Shown piece by piece: positions 31,402-43,184 of a stretch of 64,000 bases of DNA. Within the stretch, counting starts at the first letter, position 1, and the number at the start of each line of letters is the position of its first letter. Under the pieces are notes generated by a model. The model was given only the letters and a program-made list of their open reading frames with translations, did not search any database and was not told where the DNA came from. The position numbers were made by a program, and so were the translations under genes. The stretch spans positions 17,439,201-17,503,200 of the forward strand of contig OX463835.1 in assembly GCA_949825045.1 (NCBI GenBank). The letters are read 5' to 3'. The stretch comes from Argyresthia goedartella. Taxonomy: Eukaryota; Arthropoda; Insecta; Lepidoptera; Argyresthiidae.

Positions 31402-33944
31402 CTTGCTTGATAACAGCTGACTTTAACTATACTGTGATTAGAGGGTATAACAGTCCCCAAAATGGGGAAGGAAACTGTAATAATAATAAATAATAACAAT
31501 AAATTATTTATTCAATAAACATTTCACAAAAATGACAAAATGACAAATGAATACAGAATAAGAAAGGTACAGTTTCATGATATATAAACTTAACTAAAGA
31601 TAAATACATCATCTGTTTATGAGATTGGGTGTTGGTAGTAAGCAAAAATAACGTCAGAGTCGATACTCCCCAAGTTTTCCCCTGTGTTTTATAGCGAGGC
31701 TCTGCCCCTAAAGATATGAATGAAGAAAAATAAGCAGACCAAATCAAGTACTTTTACAGTTTCAATGTAATGCTTAATCTAAAACTTAAAAAAGGTAATT
31801 TACAGTTTAAAGTTCTTCATACAGTGTCAATTAAGGTCCACTTAAAGGACGCTAAAAGTTGTAGATAACAAAAATAGAGTAAGTAAGCGAAGAGTTTCGT
31901 TCATCTGAGGATACTTACAAATGAGTCACATTTATCGTTATGAATCGCAATTTCGAACCTTACGCCATGCGAATAAGGTTAAACACGCATGAAAAATGGA
32001 GTCTCTCAATCAGAGCCAGGGGGTTTGTGCAAGGAGTATTGTTATTTAGAGAAATTAATTGTCAATATCCAGATATCCATAGAACCTCTTTGTTGGTGTT
32101 GACAATTTTTGTCAAGTAAGCAACCGAATGACACTCGTTGTGTTGCAAACTTACAGAGTCCTTTAATAAAAACTTTTGCGTAATCTTCCCCACTACGAAC
32201 ATATTTTCCCAAAAAAACGCACCTGTGTATGGTTTGGTCGCAAATGAACAACAAAAACACTCCTACGCACATTATCCAATCACTAGTCAGACCAAAAATG
32301 TTCATTCCGAAAGTTGTCTTGTGTCAATGTCATCCGTTTTGTGTTTATTTTGTTTATTTGGAAACTGAGTCCATAGCACGATACAATCTGAAGTACTTAA
32401 CATTAATATATGGTATAAGCCAATTAAGGACTCTTATTATACGACCTTAACATTCAATAGGGCAAGCAACAAACTTAAATGAAAAAAAATACAAATATGA
32501 ATAAAACAAAACAAAATGTAATAATTAACAGTTGTCCGTTGTGTGTTTGTCTGTGTATGTGTGTTTGTGTGTTTGTAAGAAATAGAGAGAATATTATTTA
32601 GTTATTCAATCAACCGATAAGCAGCAGTTGCGTCCGTTAGTATTTTGGTCATGAGTTTTTTGAACAGGCTCGGCGTGTTGTGGAAGATCTCCAACTACGA
32701 AAACAATCTGTTATAAGTGCGTGGCAGGCGGCGGCTGATGGAGTTAGCAGCGTAGTTTGTACGAGCCAGAGGTACGTTGAAGAGTATCGTGTGACGAGGA
32801 CGGGTCGACGGAGCATTGGCTATGCTTTAGAATACTGCGGCACGAATTTGATAATAAGAGATATACTGTAAGATTAAGAAAATTATCAGCATTCCAACGA
32901 TGTTATTCTTTTTCTGAACAAATGTTTACTTTTCGAGATTTAAGCTTTCAAATTTTAATAAATTTTAACATATTTGACATGTTGACACTGTAGGCGTAGG
33001 AGTGCGTTCAAAATCATATCCAACAGATTTTTGGGGTTCGTTCTTTTATCGTTCTAGTCGAATTTGATTATAATGAGGTGTTTTATGGATAGTCACTTTT
33101 GATACCAAAGTGCCTTTCTTTTCGTTAGGAAATGCATAGTTTTTTTTTTCAATCAAAGATGAAAATTGGAAATTTTCTGTAAACAAAATGTAAACATTGG
33201 ATATTTTCTGTGAACCAACCGTAAAAATTGACGTAACGAAATGTCAATAAGACCATACTTAGTCAAGATTATGACATATTGTCATTATTGTACGTTTGTA
33301 GGTGAAAAATGACAACCAAAATGGCCCCGTTCATGACGCCATTCCGTTTTCTAGCCATTTCGCGAATATTCTCTTTTATTGATCTCTCGATATTTACAAA
33401 GAAAAACAACTGGCTAGGTTATTGTGGCTACTTTTCAATCGGGTTATAGGTTAGGTTATAACGTTGAAGAAGCTAAACCGGAGCGGAGCGGAGCGAAGCG
33501 TATGCAAACAGAAACGACAAAGTGGTTTCATTAATTATTTAGGCAACATAACCTCAAAAACTAAAAAAAAAACATGATAAAAAAACGGGGTATTTGCTCA
33601 CCCCCTCTTCTCAGGGGAGTTCCCCTACACCTCCCTCCCCCCCCCCTAAATTCGTGCCGCACGATTCTAAATGTTTTACCGGAGCATTCAGCCTGAGTAG
33701 AGTTTTAGTAAAGTCTCGCGGATGGTCACCCTACACTCTCCATACTTATGCTGTCCTTATGAGAGTGGATCGTGTATAGCTAACGGGGTAGGATATATCG
33801 GTCAGTATGGCTGGTCGGTTGGTCAATATGTCGCCACTTACATGCCATACATTACGTTTATATGGAAGCAAAAAGAAGTGACCCTGCCATTGAGCGACCG
33901 ACTGTTTCGTATCCATATACCTTTTAAGTATTATATACCTTATA
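31402..33944. other. Unassigned DNA
   Basis: About 2.5 kb with only short frames lacking recognisable domains. The longest credible one is 32680-32871 (plus, QSVISAWQAAADGVSSVVCT...), with no known motif. Simple sequence occurs at 32525-32577 (gt-rich) and 33595-33650 (c-rich). Confidence 0.35.
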
Positions 33945-34183
33945 TACCTAGACACTATTTACACACATTGATCTAGCCTCAAACTAAGATTCCCTGTATC
34001 TTGGGTACGAGACAACGATACACATACTTATATAGATAAATATTATACTTAAATAGATAAACAACCATGACTAGGGTACAAACATCCGTTCTCATCAAAG
34101 AAATATTTGCCCCCACCGGGACTCGAACCCGGGACCCTGGCTTGGTATACTGGGTCACTGCCGACTCGGCCATTCGGGTCGTC
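33945..34183 (-). mobile_element. SINE-A copy 7
   Basis: Minus-strand full body. Head 'gacgacccgaatggccgagt' and B box are intact, but the region between the boxes is altered (ctggcttggtatactgggtc). Confidence 0.85.
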
Positions 34184-34314
34184 GATATATTTTTGCAAGA
34201 ACCTAAAATGTTGTATTTCGGTGTACACCTAAGAAATACGTGTACACCCCAATCGACAGGAGAGATAATTACAAACAACAAATTATCTTTGACAAAATAT
34301 CATTAATGATACAC

Positions 34315-34630
34315 TTTCTGAATTAGAATAATAATTAGTGTATATTATTCATTACAATTTAATCCAAATAACTATTCATTAGTCCATTCAGCAAATCTTA
34401 TTCATAATTTATTTCCGCACCGACATTTTATTTGTTTCATTTATTTTGGACAATATATTGTTTATTAATTTGGTTATTTTAGGTTTGTAACAAGATTTTG
34501 TCCAAAATAAATGAAACAAATAAAATGTCGGTGCGGAAATGAATTGTGAATAAGATTTGCTTAGTGGATTAATGAATAGTTATTTGGATGAGCTTTTATT
34601 GAATAATATACACTAATTATAATTCAGAAA
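34315..34630. mobile_element. Long foldback element, family M7
   Basis: The left arm 34315-34452 is the close complement of the right arm 34498-34630: 'tttctgaatta' with 'taattcagaaa', 'tccgcaccgacattttattt' with 'aaataaaatgtcggtgcgga', 'tttcatttattttggaca' with 'tgtccaaaataaatgaaa'. Arms of about 130 bp around a loop of about 45 bp. Non-coding. Confidence 0.9.
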
Positions 34631-35172
34631 AGGCGATACCTCGACCGTGCAAAGGTCCCCGTTACTCCAGGCAGAAAGACCCGCAGTGTGAGAGGGACGG
34701 AATCGGGAAAAATGAAAAAACCTAGCGCTAAACCACAGAATAATTGTTTAAAAATAAACTACGCTATTTTGTTAAAAAGTTTTTAAGGAGATTTTGCGAA
34801 TACATAATATCTACTTTTGAACGTAGTTCCACAATGAAATTAGTTAGGATTTCAGAATAACGGAAAAAAATAATGTAATTTAGAGGTGTTTTAGGGAGGG
34901 AAGGAGCGTGAATTCAATCGACCGACTCTTCAGCCTGAAGCCAATATAGGATATGTGGAATGGGGAGGATATAGGATTTGGAGAGCAGCTGTTGTTTTCT
35001 TCATGTTCATGTTTTCCTTCTATTTTCAGGTATTGTTATAGGTTGAGTTTCCTGTCCTGTCGTGTTCGTTTGGGTTATCCGGTAAGGTCTCCGTTTCGCT
35101 TTCGCTGTCTGTTTCTGGAATATGGTATATTTGGCTCGATGCCTTTCTGACTTCGTCCCTGTTGTGTGCTGA
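34631..35172. other. Unassigned DNA, part probably the 3' UTR of the OTU-LINE
   Basis: Downstream (on the minus strand) of the LINE reading frames. The 3' end of the element could not be fixed by eye. Confidence 0.3.
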
Positions 35173-35625
35173 TTATGTCCAGTAACTGTGTTCTTTACCG
35201 TAGTATTTGATGTCATGCTTAAGGGAATCTTTCCAGGTGTAAATGGGTCGGCCAACTTTCTTCTTCTTTGCTTCGTATTTCAATGCAGCGTGTAGTAGGT
35301 GTTTTTGTGGGCGTCGTAGAATATGTGTATAGTAACACATCCGATGGTTTTTGATTTGTTTGGTTATTGTTTTGCCCTGTAGTAAGTCATGAATTTTGTG
35401 GTGTCTTGGATAGCTTCTGGCGTTCTCAAACATGTCTCTGAGGATCAGGCGTTCATATTTTCTTAGTCTAGAACGGTTTGCTTTGGTGAGGGCTGCCGCT
35501 TTAAGTCCGTATTTTATACACGGTGCAATAACCATTTTGTAAATCAGGCGTACTATTTTCCAGTCCATGTTGGATTTCTTTATATATGCATTAGGGCCTT
35601 GGAATTGCCTATGGCTTGCCGGCAT
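35173..35625 (-). pseudogene. LINE reverse transcriptase, C-terminal part
   Basis: Reads WKIVRLIYKMVIAPCIKYGL, then 'LRKYERLILRDMF', and 'GRPIYTWKDSLKHDIKYYG', the usual 'gl.l...........lr..R.il' and 'GRP...W.d.l..D' tail of RTE-type reverse transcriptases. A stretch in another frame between 35625 and 35858 (HFDQIVTQWKAQLKTVGLDT, NETKTKILI) links it to the core. Confidence 0.75.
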
Positions 35626-35857
35626 CTCTTCTTTATTGTGTCTCTCCTACTATGTCCTGCCGTTATATATGTGCCGAGATATTTTATTTCGTCTACGGGT
35701 CGTATTGGAACTCCGTCCAATACGATCACTTGTGTGGGCGCTGGGTGTTTATGGGGTCTCTTATAAGAATTTTCGTCTTTGTTTCGTTAGTATCGAGACC
35801 TACTGTTTTTAATTGTGCTTTCCATTGCGTGACGATTTGGTCAAAGTGTTGTAAATC

Positions 35858-36379
35858 TTAACAAACGATGATGAGGTCATCCGCGAAGGAGAGAATAAGT
35901 GGTAAGACTATTTCTTCATCTTGGTCCAGTTTTATGTTGGGAATTTCTTCTTCCAGTGTTTTGAGGACATCATCCATTAATATTGTAAATAGTGTTGGTG
36001 ACAGTGGACAGCCTTGTTTTACTCCTTTTCCTTTGTTGATCAAGTTACTTTGCTGTCCGAACCATTTGATGCAGGTCCGTTCATACATGCAGGCTTTTAT
36101 TATCCTATTGGTTAAAATCTTATTGGTCCTTGAAAGGAGAATATCCTTGAGCACGTTTAGGTCTATAGTATCAAATGCTTTGGCGATATCTAGCGCCAGT
36201 ACATATGTTCTGTTACCCGCGCGCCATTCTTCGTCTAATACTCTGCGTAGTGTGAAGATGTGGTCATCGGTGGATCTATTGCGGAGAAATGCTGCTTGGT
36301 AGTTCCCGAGTTCTTTTGTTATCTCGTCTAGTTTGATGAGCAGGTATGTCGCGTATATGCGATATCCTGTATTACACAT
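35858..36379 (-). pseudogene. LINE reverse transcriptase, core
   Basis: Contains YQAAFLRNRSTDDHIFTLRR, YVLALDIAKAFDTID (first catalytic Asp), GKGVKQGCPLSPTLFTILMD and LILSFADDLIIVC (FADD, the catalytic Asp pair). All core motifs are present and spaced normally, so only the frame breaks kill it. Confidence 0.85.
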
Positions 36380-36436
36380 TGTTATACGGCGATAGTCATT
36401 GGTGTCTTGAGGGTTTCTGATTTTGGGGATAGGTAC

Positions 36437-36968
36437 TTAGACCGTTTCTTTCCCGGACTCCGGTATTATATTTTCTGTCCATGCTCTGTGCATTGTTTTG
36501 GTAATAACCTTTAACAGTTGTGGCGGTATTCCTTTGTACAGTTCCGGGACTACCTGATCTGTACCCGGCGCTGTTCCGTTACGCATGCGGCTGATTATCG
36601 TTTTTATGTCGGCTATTGATGGACCATTTTCTAGATAGTCAGGGTTTAATGAAGTTTCGTTAGGGATAATCATAATTTTAGGGTCTTCTGATTTCCTTAA
36701 TTCCTGTTCCCAGCGTGACATTGGGATAAATCGTTGTTTTTTTCCACCGTCTCGATTGAAGCTGGTGTCGTCTGTAATAGTGGTACACGATTTGCATGCG
36801 TTTGCTTGGGTGTTTTTTTCCTAGGCCTTCAAAAAATGCTCTGCATTCTCGTTTTTCTTCATTATCAATAATTTCCTCAAGACGTCGTCGGCATTCTTTT
36901 AGTTGTTTATTGATTGTTTGGTCGGTTGGTCGACGTCTTTTAAGGAATTTGGCCTTTTGCCAGAGCAA
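36437..36968 (-). pseudogene. LINE linker and N-terminal part of the reverse transcriptase
   Basis: Two overlapping frames. The upstream one (36678-36968) is basic and helical (KRRRPTDQTINKQLKECRRR, EKRECRAFFEGLG). The downstream one has SIADIKTIISRMRNGTAPGT and DQVVPELYKG, the 'i...k..kApG.D.i..E..k' start of LINE reverse transcriptases. Confidence 0.75.
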
Positions 36969-37104
36969 TTCGGTGTTCCCGCGATCTAGCGGGTTTTACG
37001 GAAAGTGTTTTTTGGGCTACTGACTTCATAACCCCTGTAATAGATTCCCACGGAATGTCGGGCGTATATTCGTCGTCATTTTCTATAAATATAAAAAATA
37101 TATA

Positions 37105-37310
37105 TAATACCTTGGACACTATTTACACACATTGATCTAGCCCCAAACTAGGATTCCCTGTATCTTGGGTACTAGACAACGATACACATACTTATATAGA
37201 TAAATACTATACCTAGATAGATAAACAACCATGACTAGGGTACAAACATCCGTTCTCATCAAACAAATATTTGCCCCCACCGGGACTCGAACCCGGGACC
37301 CTTGGCTTCG
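37105..37310 (-). mobile_element. SINE-A copy 8, inside the OTU-LINE
   Basis: Tail and body complete, B box intact, but the head stops at 'cttggcttcg', so the A box and the first 35 or so bases are missing. It separates the LINE endonuclease from its reverse transcriptase and is therefore younger than the LINE. Confidence 0.85.
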
Positions 37311-37453
37311 AATATGTAGTTGTTCGCCGTAAGTTCTTCCATAATCCCGTTATGGTATTTTACTTTTGTGTCATTCATTTCATTTCGTGCTAGGGCGGTG
37401 TACGAACCCTGTTTATAGTTGAACTTTAAAGCTGCTATCGCTTTGTACTTAGT

Positions 37454-37714
37454 TTAGGTTGTACTCTTTGTTGATTCCATTTGCGTGTCGCCAGTTCTTG
37501 GAAGCAGGTTTAGTGGGTCTGTTTCACCCCAGATTATCTTGTGGTCGGAAATATGCAGGTAGCTCCATTGTCCTTTGATGAAGTTAAATGTGTGTGGCGC
37601 ATTATTCGAGATAATTATACGGTCTAGTTGTGATTTTGTTTTTCCGTTAGACCATGGGCCCGACATGACTTGCGAGCCCAGGTGGTTTCTACTTTTAAGT
37701 TTTCGCGGGAACAA
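37454..37714 (-). pseudogene. LINE endonuclease, C-terminal end
   Basis: QLDRIIISNNAPHTF and WSYLHISDHKIIWG contain the 'lDrI' and 'SDHk' motifs that close an APE endonuclease domain; the His of SDH is the catalytic base. It is in another frame from the preceding 37624-38763 piece, and the overlap marks a frameshift. Confidence 0.8.
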
Positions 37715-38763
37715 ATATCCATTAGCATTTCTCCGATGATATTTGATGATTTGTGTAGGAGATTTGTTCCTATAATTCCCTTCTTCCTGTATTCCTTTGT
37801 ATCGCCTAGTCCGATATGCGCGTTAAAGTCAAATAGCATGAATATATTGGCTTTGTTTGGTTTCTTTTGTGCGTTTATTACATATAGTGTATTAGTGGCC
37901 GATGTTATTGTTGCTGCCATGGTTTCCAAGTCGCAATTTATATTGTGGACCGATAAGTTCAGGTCCTTTCTAATTAGTATAGCTAAGCCATAGTGTGCGA
38001 TGCTGGTTGTGCCTGATAGATACCAGATATAGTGTTTTGACACGTATGTCACCGATGTCATGTTTGTTTCCTGTATACAGGCTATATTTATGTTTCTGTT
38101 TGTCAATTCAGCATCAATGTTGAGTCTCTTAGGTATTTCGGCGCATCCTCTAACGTTCCAAGTAGCAATGCGCATACGCTCGCATGTGACTTTTGGTTTA
38201 AATATGGGGCTGTGTCGTATCATCGTATATCCGGTGTTGTCAGGGATGTCATCTATTGACGTTATGGTTGACCCTGAGGAGGTCATGGGTGTTGCATTAA
38301 GTATCGGGGAAGGTATGTTGTTATCAGTTTGGCTGTCGGTTGCTAGATTCGTGGGTAAATTTTGTGATTCAAGCAAGTATACGCTGTCGTAGTGGTTTCC
38401 TGTGAAGTTGAGGTTGATAGATCCCACTGCATCCGCGGGATTCTTGGACCTGTATGTGAGCGATGGTGTATTTTGCTGGTGGATTGTTACGTTAATTAGA
38501 AAGTATGCGGCGGCTGCTATTATAATCTCCTCTCCAGCCCAAGTGCCGTAATTGCGCAGATTTTTAATGTAGTCATTGAGGGTTTCTTCAGGCTCGGCGA
38601 TTGCAAACTTTATGTTCTGTTCATCGCAGTTTTCTTCTACATATTTAACTAGGTCCTTACGAATGTGGGTGTGGTCGAGTGTTAATTGATATAGGTGATT
38701 AATTTGGTCAGCAATTGCGTGGAATAGGCAGTTACCATCTCTCGGCATTGATAAGGCTTTCAT
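37624..38763 (-). pseudogene. LINE N-terminal OTU-like cysteine protease plus APE endonuclease
   Basis: 379 codons from ATG at 38763. Residues 1-132 form an OTU domain: MKALSMPRDGNCLFHAIADQ has D9-G-N-C12, with C12 the presumed nucleophile, and NHYDSVYLLE supplies H124. Residues about 196-379 are an APE endonuclease: RIATWNVRG (N203), CIQETN (E232), FDFNAHIG (D312, N314). Between them is a Ser/Thr/Asn-rich linker. OTU enzymes cleave ubiquitin chains in hosts; its job in a LINE is unknown. The protease and endonuclease share one intact frame, and the break comes only after residue 379. Confidence 0.85.
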
Positions 38764-41600
38764 CTTTTTGGAATGTTGTTGAAAGAAAGAACTTAGAGCT
38801 AATTTGATTAATTTGAACTACCTACGTACCTATTGTTAATGGTACGGGTTGTGGCTGTCAAAGTTTGTGCGTATCTTTGCGCACTTATTCTCGGTATTTT
38901 CTAAGAGAATTGGAGGCTGGGCCTGGAAGCTATAAAATAGGCGTGAGAGAGATCCGCTTAGGACAAAGAGTCTTTGATTTTATTTTGTTATTGTTCGTCA
39001 GCTGCCTTTCGTTAATTGCCTGTTTTCGGCAAGATGGTAAAATGATCCTTTTATGATGTGCAAGTGTTAGCTTTTACTCGCTATTTCTCAGAATATGCAG
39101 TAGGCTTGCATTATTGTTTATTTTATTTTTGTAACAGGTCAAGATGGGCTGGTTGGACCGGATGGTGGCAAATAGTTTAGTTTTGTTTTATTGTGCTTGG
39201 GTAGGTTCCTGCCTAGTTTTGTATTTTCGTATACCTATCACCTACCTATTTGTACGGGACTATGCCTATGGAATAGTTTAGAGTTGGCGTAGTAATTTGG
39301 AGCGAGAGCAGTATCTGTTTATGAAATGGTAACCAGCATTACGAAGGATGTTACCTGCCAGATATAAAGTTAGTTTTGCTGTTTTATCTGATACCGGGCT
39401 ATCTTAATCGGAGCAATCTCACCAGGTTGTTGCTCAGCTAGTGACACTCTCTGCACTGACATCACCTACTTCAGTTCACTTCATTAGTGCGTAGTAGTGA
39501 GGTCCGTGACACGGGTCGAGGTTCAGTCCCTGTACAAGGCCCTATTGTTTATTGCTCGTTGAAATTCGTTTTTTCTTAGCTCGTTGTCCAGAGAAGGGGC
39601 TTGTTGCACAAAAAAAAAACGTATTTGCTTCGCCGTTTTGCAGCTGTGTTAGTTTGAGGAATGTTTTTTGTCGTAATTTATCTCTTTTGTTTAACTTTTT
39701 CTGTCCGGTATTGTTTGGGTTTTAGTGTCCATATTCACGTGCCTGCAGGAAGTGCATGAAAGGGCCTGCCTCTTGGTGTGGGATAACACCACGACTCGTT
39801 GCGCAACTCTAGTTTCTATTGACTTAGTATTTATGATGATGTATCAAGCACCACGAATGTCTGTGATGAAATGAAATAATTCTGTTTCCCAGGTTGTTGC
39901 TGTTGAGAGAGCTTAATTTTATGGGTTAGATTCACTTAAGAAATACCTTAAATAATGAAGATTCTACGTCCTATGTAATCGTTTGTGTGTCCGGAGAAAG
40001 CAATTCATTGATAAGGTTAGGTTATTGCTGAGGAGATATCCCAGTGTCATGACACACCTAATGTGCTGGATAGGGTCGGTTAATACTCCAGGATAACGGC
40101 GTGTCGGTAGGGAGTACTGTTATGTATTGCGTGAGACGTAATCTCGGGGTCTCTTCTAGTAGATTCGTCTGTGGAGATAAATATTGGTTGCATGCGCTAG
40201 GACACTGAATAGGAACGGGCTCACCAGGCAACACTCGTTGAGTTGTCTCAGCTATGTGCACCTATTGTCGTACACAATATTGTACACGTATTGTCACAGC
40301 AGCGTGGCGTAGCCTATTATCTGGTAGGGCGCAGCTCAGAACCTATCTAATTCACACTTGTAGCTATATTAGACACTCTCATATCATCTCGCTGATACAA
40401 AATCTCCGAAACGCGAGAAACCAGAGACAGAACAAAGGCGCGCGCCGGGTTGTAAACTATTGTTTGTTTTAATGCGTTTGCAAGATGTCGGAGGTCTATA
40501 GACACGTCCGTTCGGTCCGGCAACACAAACGCCACTCATAATTTAGAGGTGTTTTCGTAATTAAATTCTATCGAGAAAATTTCACCCAATCGCGTTTTTG
40601 TTTTGGTGAAAATCTTAATCAACTACTCAATAAACGTTTACCCAAAAATCAAATCTGTAGATGACTTCATGGTGGAGTAAACGGATTCGAAAAAACCCCA
40701 TTTTATTTTCGTAGCACCTTAATGACATTTTGTCAAAGACATTTGTTGTTTGTAATTATTTAAACCAACCAAAAAATAAAAATTTAGGTTAGTGTAAGTA
40801 GTTTCTCACACTAGCCACCTGGTGACATTAACGAGTTTAAACCTACATATACTTTCTGGGTCCTAGACAGAAAACCAGCGTCCCAGGCCTTCCTGTGACA
40901 TTATGCTGAGTCTGAGCACTTTTGCTGTCGCAGCATGTGCACATGGCAGTGAAACCTTATGTGGGTATCAGTATGGAAAATAGGAATGGTATGAATTATA
41001 TTTTTACTGACGTGATAACGTCCTATAAATCGATGAACGCCGGCTGCACGCACGAAAAATGACACGTTCCGTCTGAATCGAGCGTGCAAGCGAGAGGGCG
41101 GAACACGATCGCCCTAAGCGTTTCTTATGAAGTCGTCACGTAAAACTATCATCCGTAAACCGACTTTACAGACAGCCATTTTTTTTGTCTATGGTGGTTT
41201 TAATCTCTGTTTTGCCTTGTGCATTTCTTTTAAATATATGTGTTTATGCTGATGCAGCAAATACCCAAGCGGATATTCTATTCTATTCTATTCTAATTAT
41301 TGAAAGGTAAACGGGCATTTTGTTCGGACCTATGACCCAGAGCGTCCACTAACAAAACTAGTAGGAGTGTGTAAATGACCATGAATACTACCCAATGGGA
41401 TGGGACGCATTCCTCAAAAACATGGTATTTTCATTTATTTAGCAAAACATGAATTAATATATAAAAAAACGAATTTTCATATATCTGTATGCTGCTATAT
41501 GTATAAATTGCCTACAAAATGCAAAATATCTTCCTAAAAAGGTACACGAATGTTTGTTTATGTTTAAACTATATAATATATATGTCGGCGGCCGATCGTA
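38764..41600. other. Unassigned DNA; may include the 5' UTR of the OTU-LINE
   Basis: About 2.8 kb without a recognisable gene. (ttcta)n simple sequence lies at 41276-41297. The region just beyond 38763 could be 5' LINE sequence, but no promoter or boundary could be seen. Confidence 0.3.
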
Positions 41601-41604
41601 GAAT

Positions 41605-41686
41605 TGGGCACATCATGATGTGCCCCGCCATTTCATGAAATGGCCAAACCATTACTGGGCATATCATGAAATGGCGGGTTTTAACG
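41605..41686. repeat. Cluster of short palindromes (ccatttcatgaaatgg)
   Basis: 'gggcacatcatgatgtgccc', 'ccgccatttcatgaaatggc' and 'catatcatgaaatggcggg' follow each other, so the 80 bp can form several stems. The 'tttcatgaaa' core is repeated. It lies next to the MITE fragment that truncates the DDE transposase. Confidence 0.7.
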
Positions 41687-41689
41687 AAA

Positions 41690-41799
41690 ACATGTCTTTT
41701 TAAAAGTATTTTTATTCAGCACTACGTGATGTTTTTTGTGTTATACATGTCAAACGAACACGAAGACTATTCGGGGGCTTCGCTGCGCTCACCCCCTCT
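41690..41799 (-). mobile_element. M11-related MITE fragment that truncates a transposase
   Basis: On the minus strand 'ggtgagcgcagcgaagcccc', 'cgaatagtcttcg', 'tgacatgta' match the segment at 49249-49310. It starts exactly where the transposase reading loses homology (after 41800), giving the spurious tail RGGERSEAPE. Confidence 0.7.
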
Positions 41800-42786
41800 A
41801 TCACAGACTATCAAAAAAGGTTTTAGAAGGTTGCGGTATTTATGCAAACTATAGGATTCTCTTTGGAACAGGAAGTTGGAACTTTTTTGAGCATATATGT
41901 ACGTTCCATCACAAACGAGAATCGCTGCTTGATGATCGTTGCCACTAAAAAAATGGCTCGGTATTAGCAAGTTTCTAGCTACGACCTCTTCTCTGGATAC
42001 ATGATTTATTCCCAGATGCTGTGGCATAAATTCCTCCGCTAAGCATTGGCGAGCTGTTTTGAAGTCACGTTCTAATGTTCTTCTGGATATATTGAACTTT
42101 GTTGCTAAGCGATCATCAGACTCGCCGGTTCTTATTTTGGTTAAATACATACCAAGAACCTTGGCAGGACGGTTTGACCTATTGTATAGTGAAGGCGTCT
42201 CATTCAAGATCATATTAAACTCGTTTTTCGTAACACCTGTCCAAAAGTGCAATTCATTATCATCTATCTCATTTATGTTTTCGAAGTCCAATTGATTTTT
42301 GTTCTCGTAGCCCCATTTGTATATGTTTATTATATCGAGTACATGGTCGGCATTGAAGTTTTCATAGGTTGTTTCATCATCCAGTAAGATTTCCCATTCA
42401 TTACTTGTGAAATGAGTATTGCATACCCGGGCTAGCTGAGGTATGTAAAAATTATGACCGTGCAGCATATAGAACCTGGCATATGACGGGACATTATGTG
42501 CCAGCACCCTTCTGCAGTTTTGAAATATACAACGCCTTGCTGTATTAGATGCACGCTTATATCCATTAAGTGCAACAAAGCTTATATCCATTAGAGGTTC
42601 CACAACACCGATTTCGCGATCTGGTTCTGCTTCAACTTGTTGAGGTGGCTGATCCGGTACAGGCTGATTTGGCGGTACAAACTGATTTGGTGGTACAAGC
42701 TGAGTTGGTGTTTGTTGACGTCTCACACGACGACTTAACCTTAACCAACAGGGATGACATACGGATCTCGTGCCATTGAATGGCAT
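41800..42786 (-). pseudogene. DDE transposase (PIF/Harbinger-like, DDE_Tnp_4 type), exon 2, 3' truncated
   Basis: 329 codons after a consensus acceptor (gttttgttttag) at 42787. In order: CHPCW and a basic patch, a Pro/Gln-rich linker, 'RRCIFQNCRRVLAHN', 'FWTGVTKNEFNMIL', 'GMYLTKIRTGESDDRLATKF', a helix-turn-helix (NISRRTLERDFKTAR), then AILVCDGTYIYAQKSSNFLF, with the first catalytic Asp at codon 293, and KPFLIVCD. The remaining third of the catalytic domain is missing because a MITE fragment abuts codon 329. Such enzymes cut and paste their own element in the nucleus. The frame is otherwise undamaged, so truncation is the only visible defect. Confidence 0.8.
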
Positions 42787-43184
42787 CTAAAACAAAACAA
42801 AAAACATTTATTCATTATTGCTCTGTATTACGCTTGCCTAATGTTGTTTTACAGATGCCATCAGACACCGTTATGTAGTTAACTCACAAATAATTAATTA
42901 ATTAACTACACACTGAGCAATGGCGCTTTCCAGAAGGGATTTTAAACAATAGAGCAACAACAACAATTCCAGGTAGATAGAATAAGCCAGAACTTTCATT
43001 GTGTGACTGATTATCTCAGGGGTACTATTTATAACTATCGGTCAGTATTTTCAATCTTCCAGAGGGCAACTTTTTATTATAGAAGTATCAATCCGTAAGC
43101 GAAGCATTACACTGAAATAGCTACCTACGGTGAAATATTTTTCATTTCTATTTGAAGCAAACGTTAAATGTCACTTGTACTTAC
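42787..43184 (-). other. Intron of the DDE transposase gene
   Basis: 398 bp on the minus strand, with donor gtaagt (immediately after the exon at 43185) and acceptor tttgttttag. Joining the exons keeps frame (phase 0) and puts CVLC and CHPCW in one protein. Confidence 0.75.

Larger units (their letters stand above)
35173..38763 (-). mobile_element. OTU-protease-bearing LINE, frame-broken, interrupted by SINE-A
   Basis: On the minus strand, in order: OTU-like protease, APE-type endonuclease, linker, reverse transcriptase, C-terminal tail. The domains lie in successive frames, which needs several frameshifts or stops, and a SINE-A sits at 37105-37310 in the linker between endonuclease and reverse transcriptase. 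The reverse transcriptase is of the RTE-like style (STDDHIFTLRRVLDEEW, FADD catalytic box). The element would move by target-primed reverse transcription but is now dead. The 5' end may reach beyond 38763. Confidence 0.85.
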
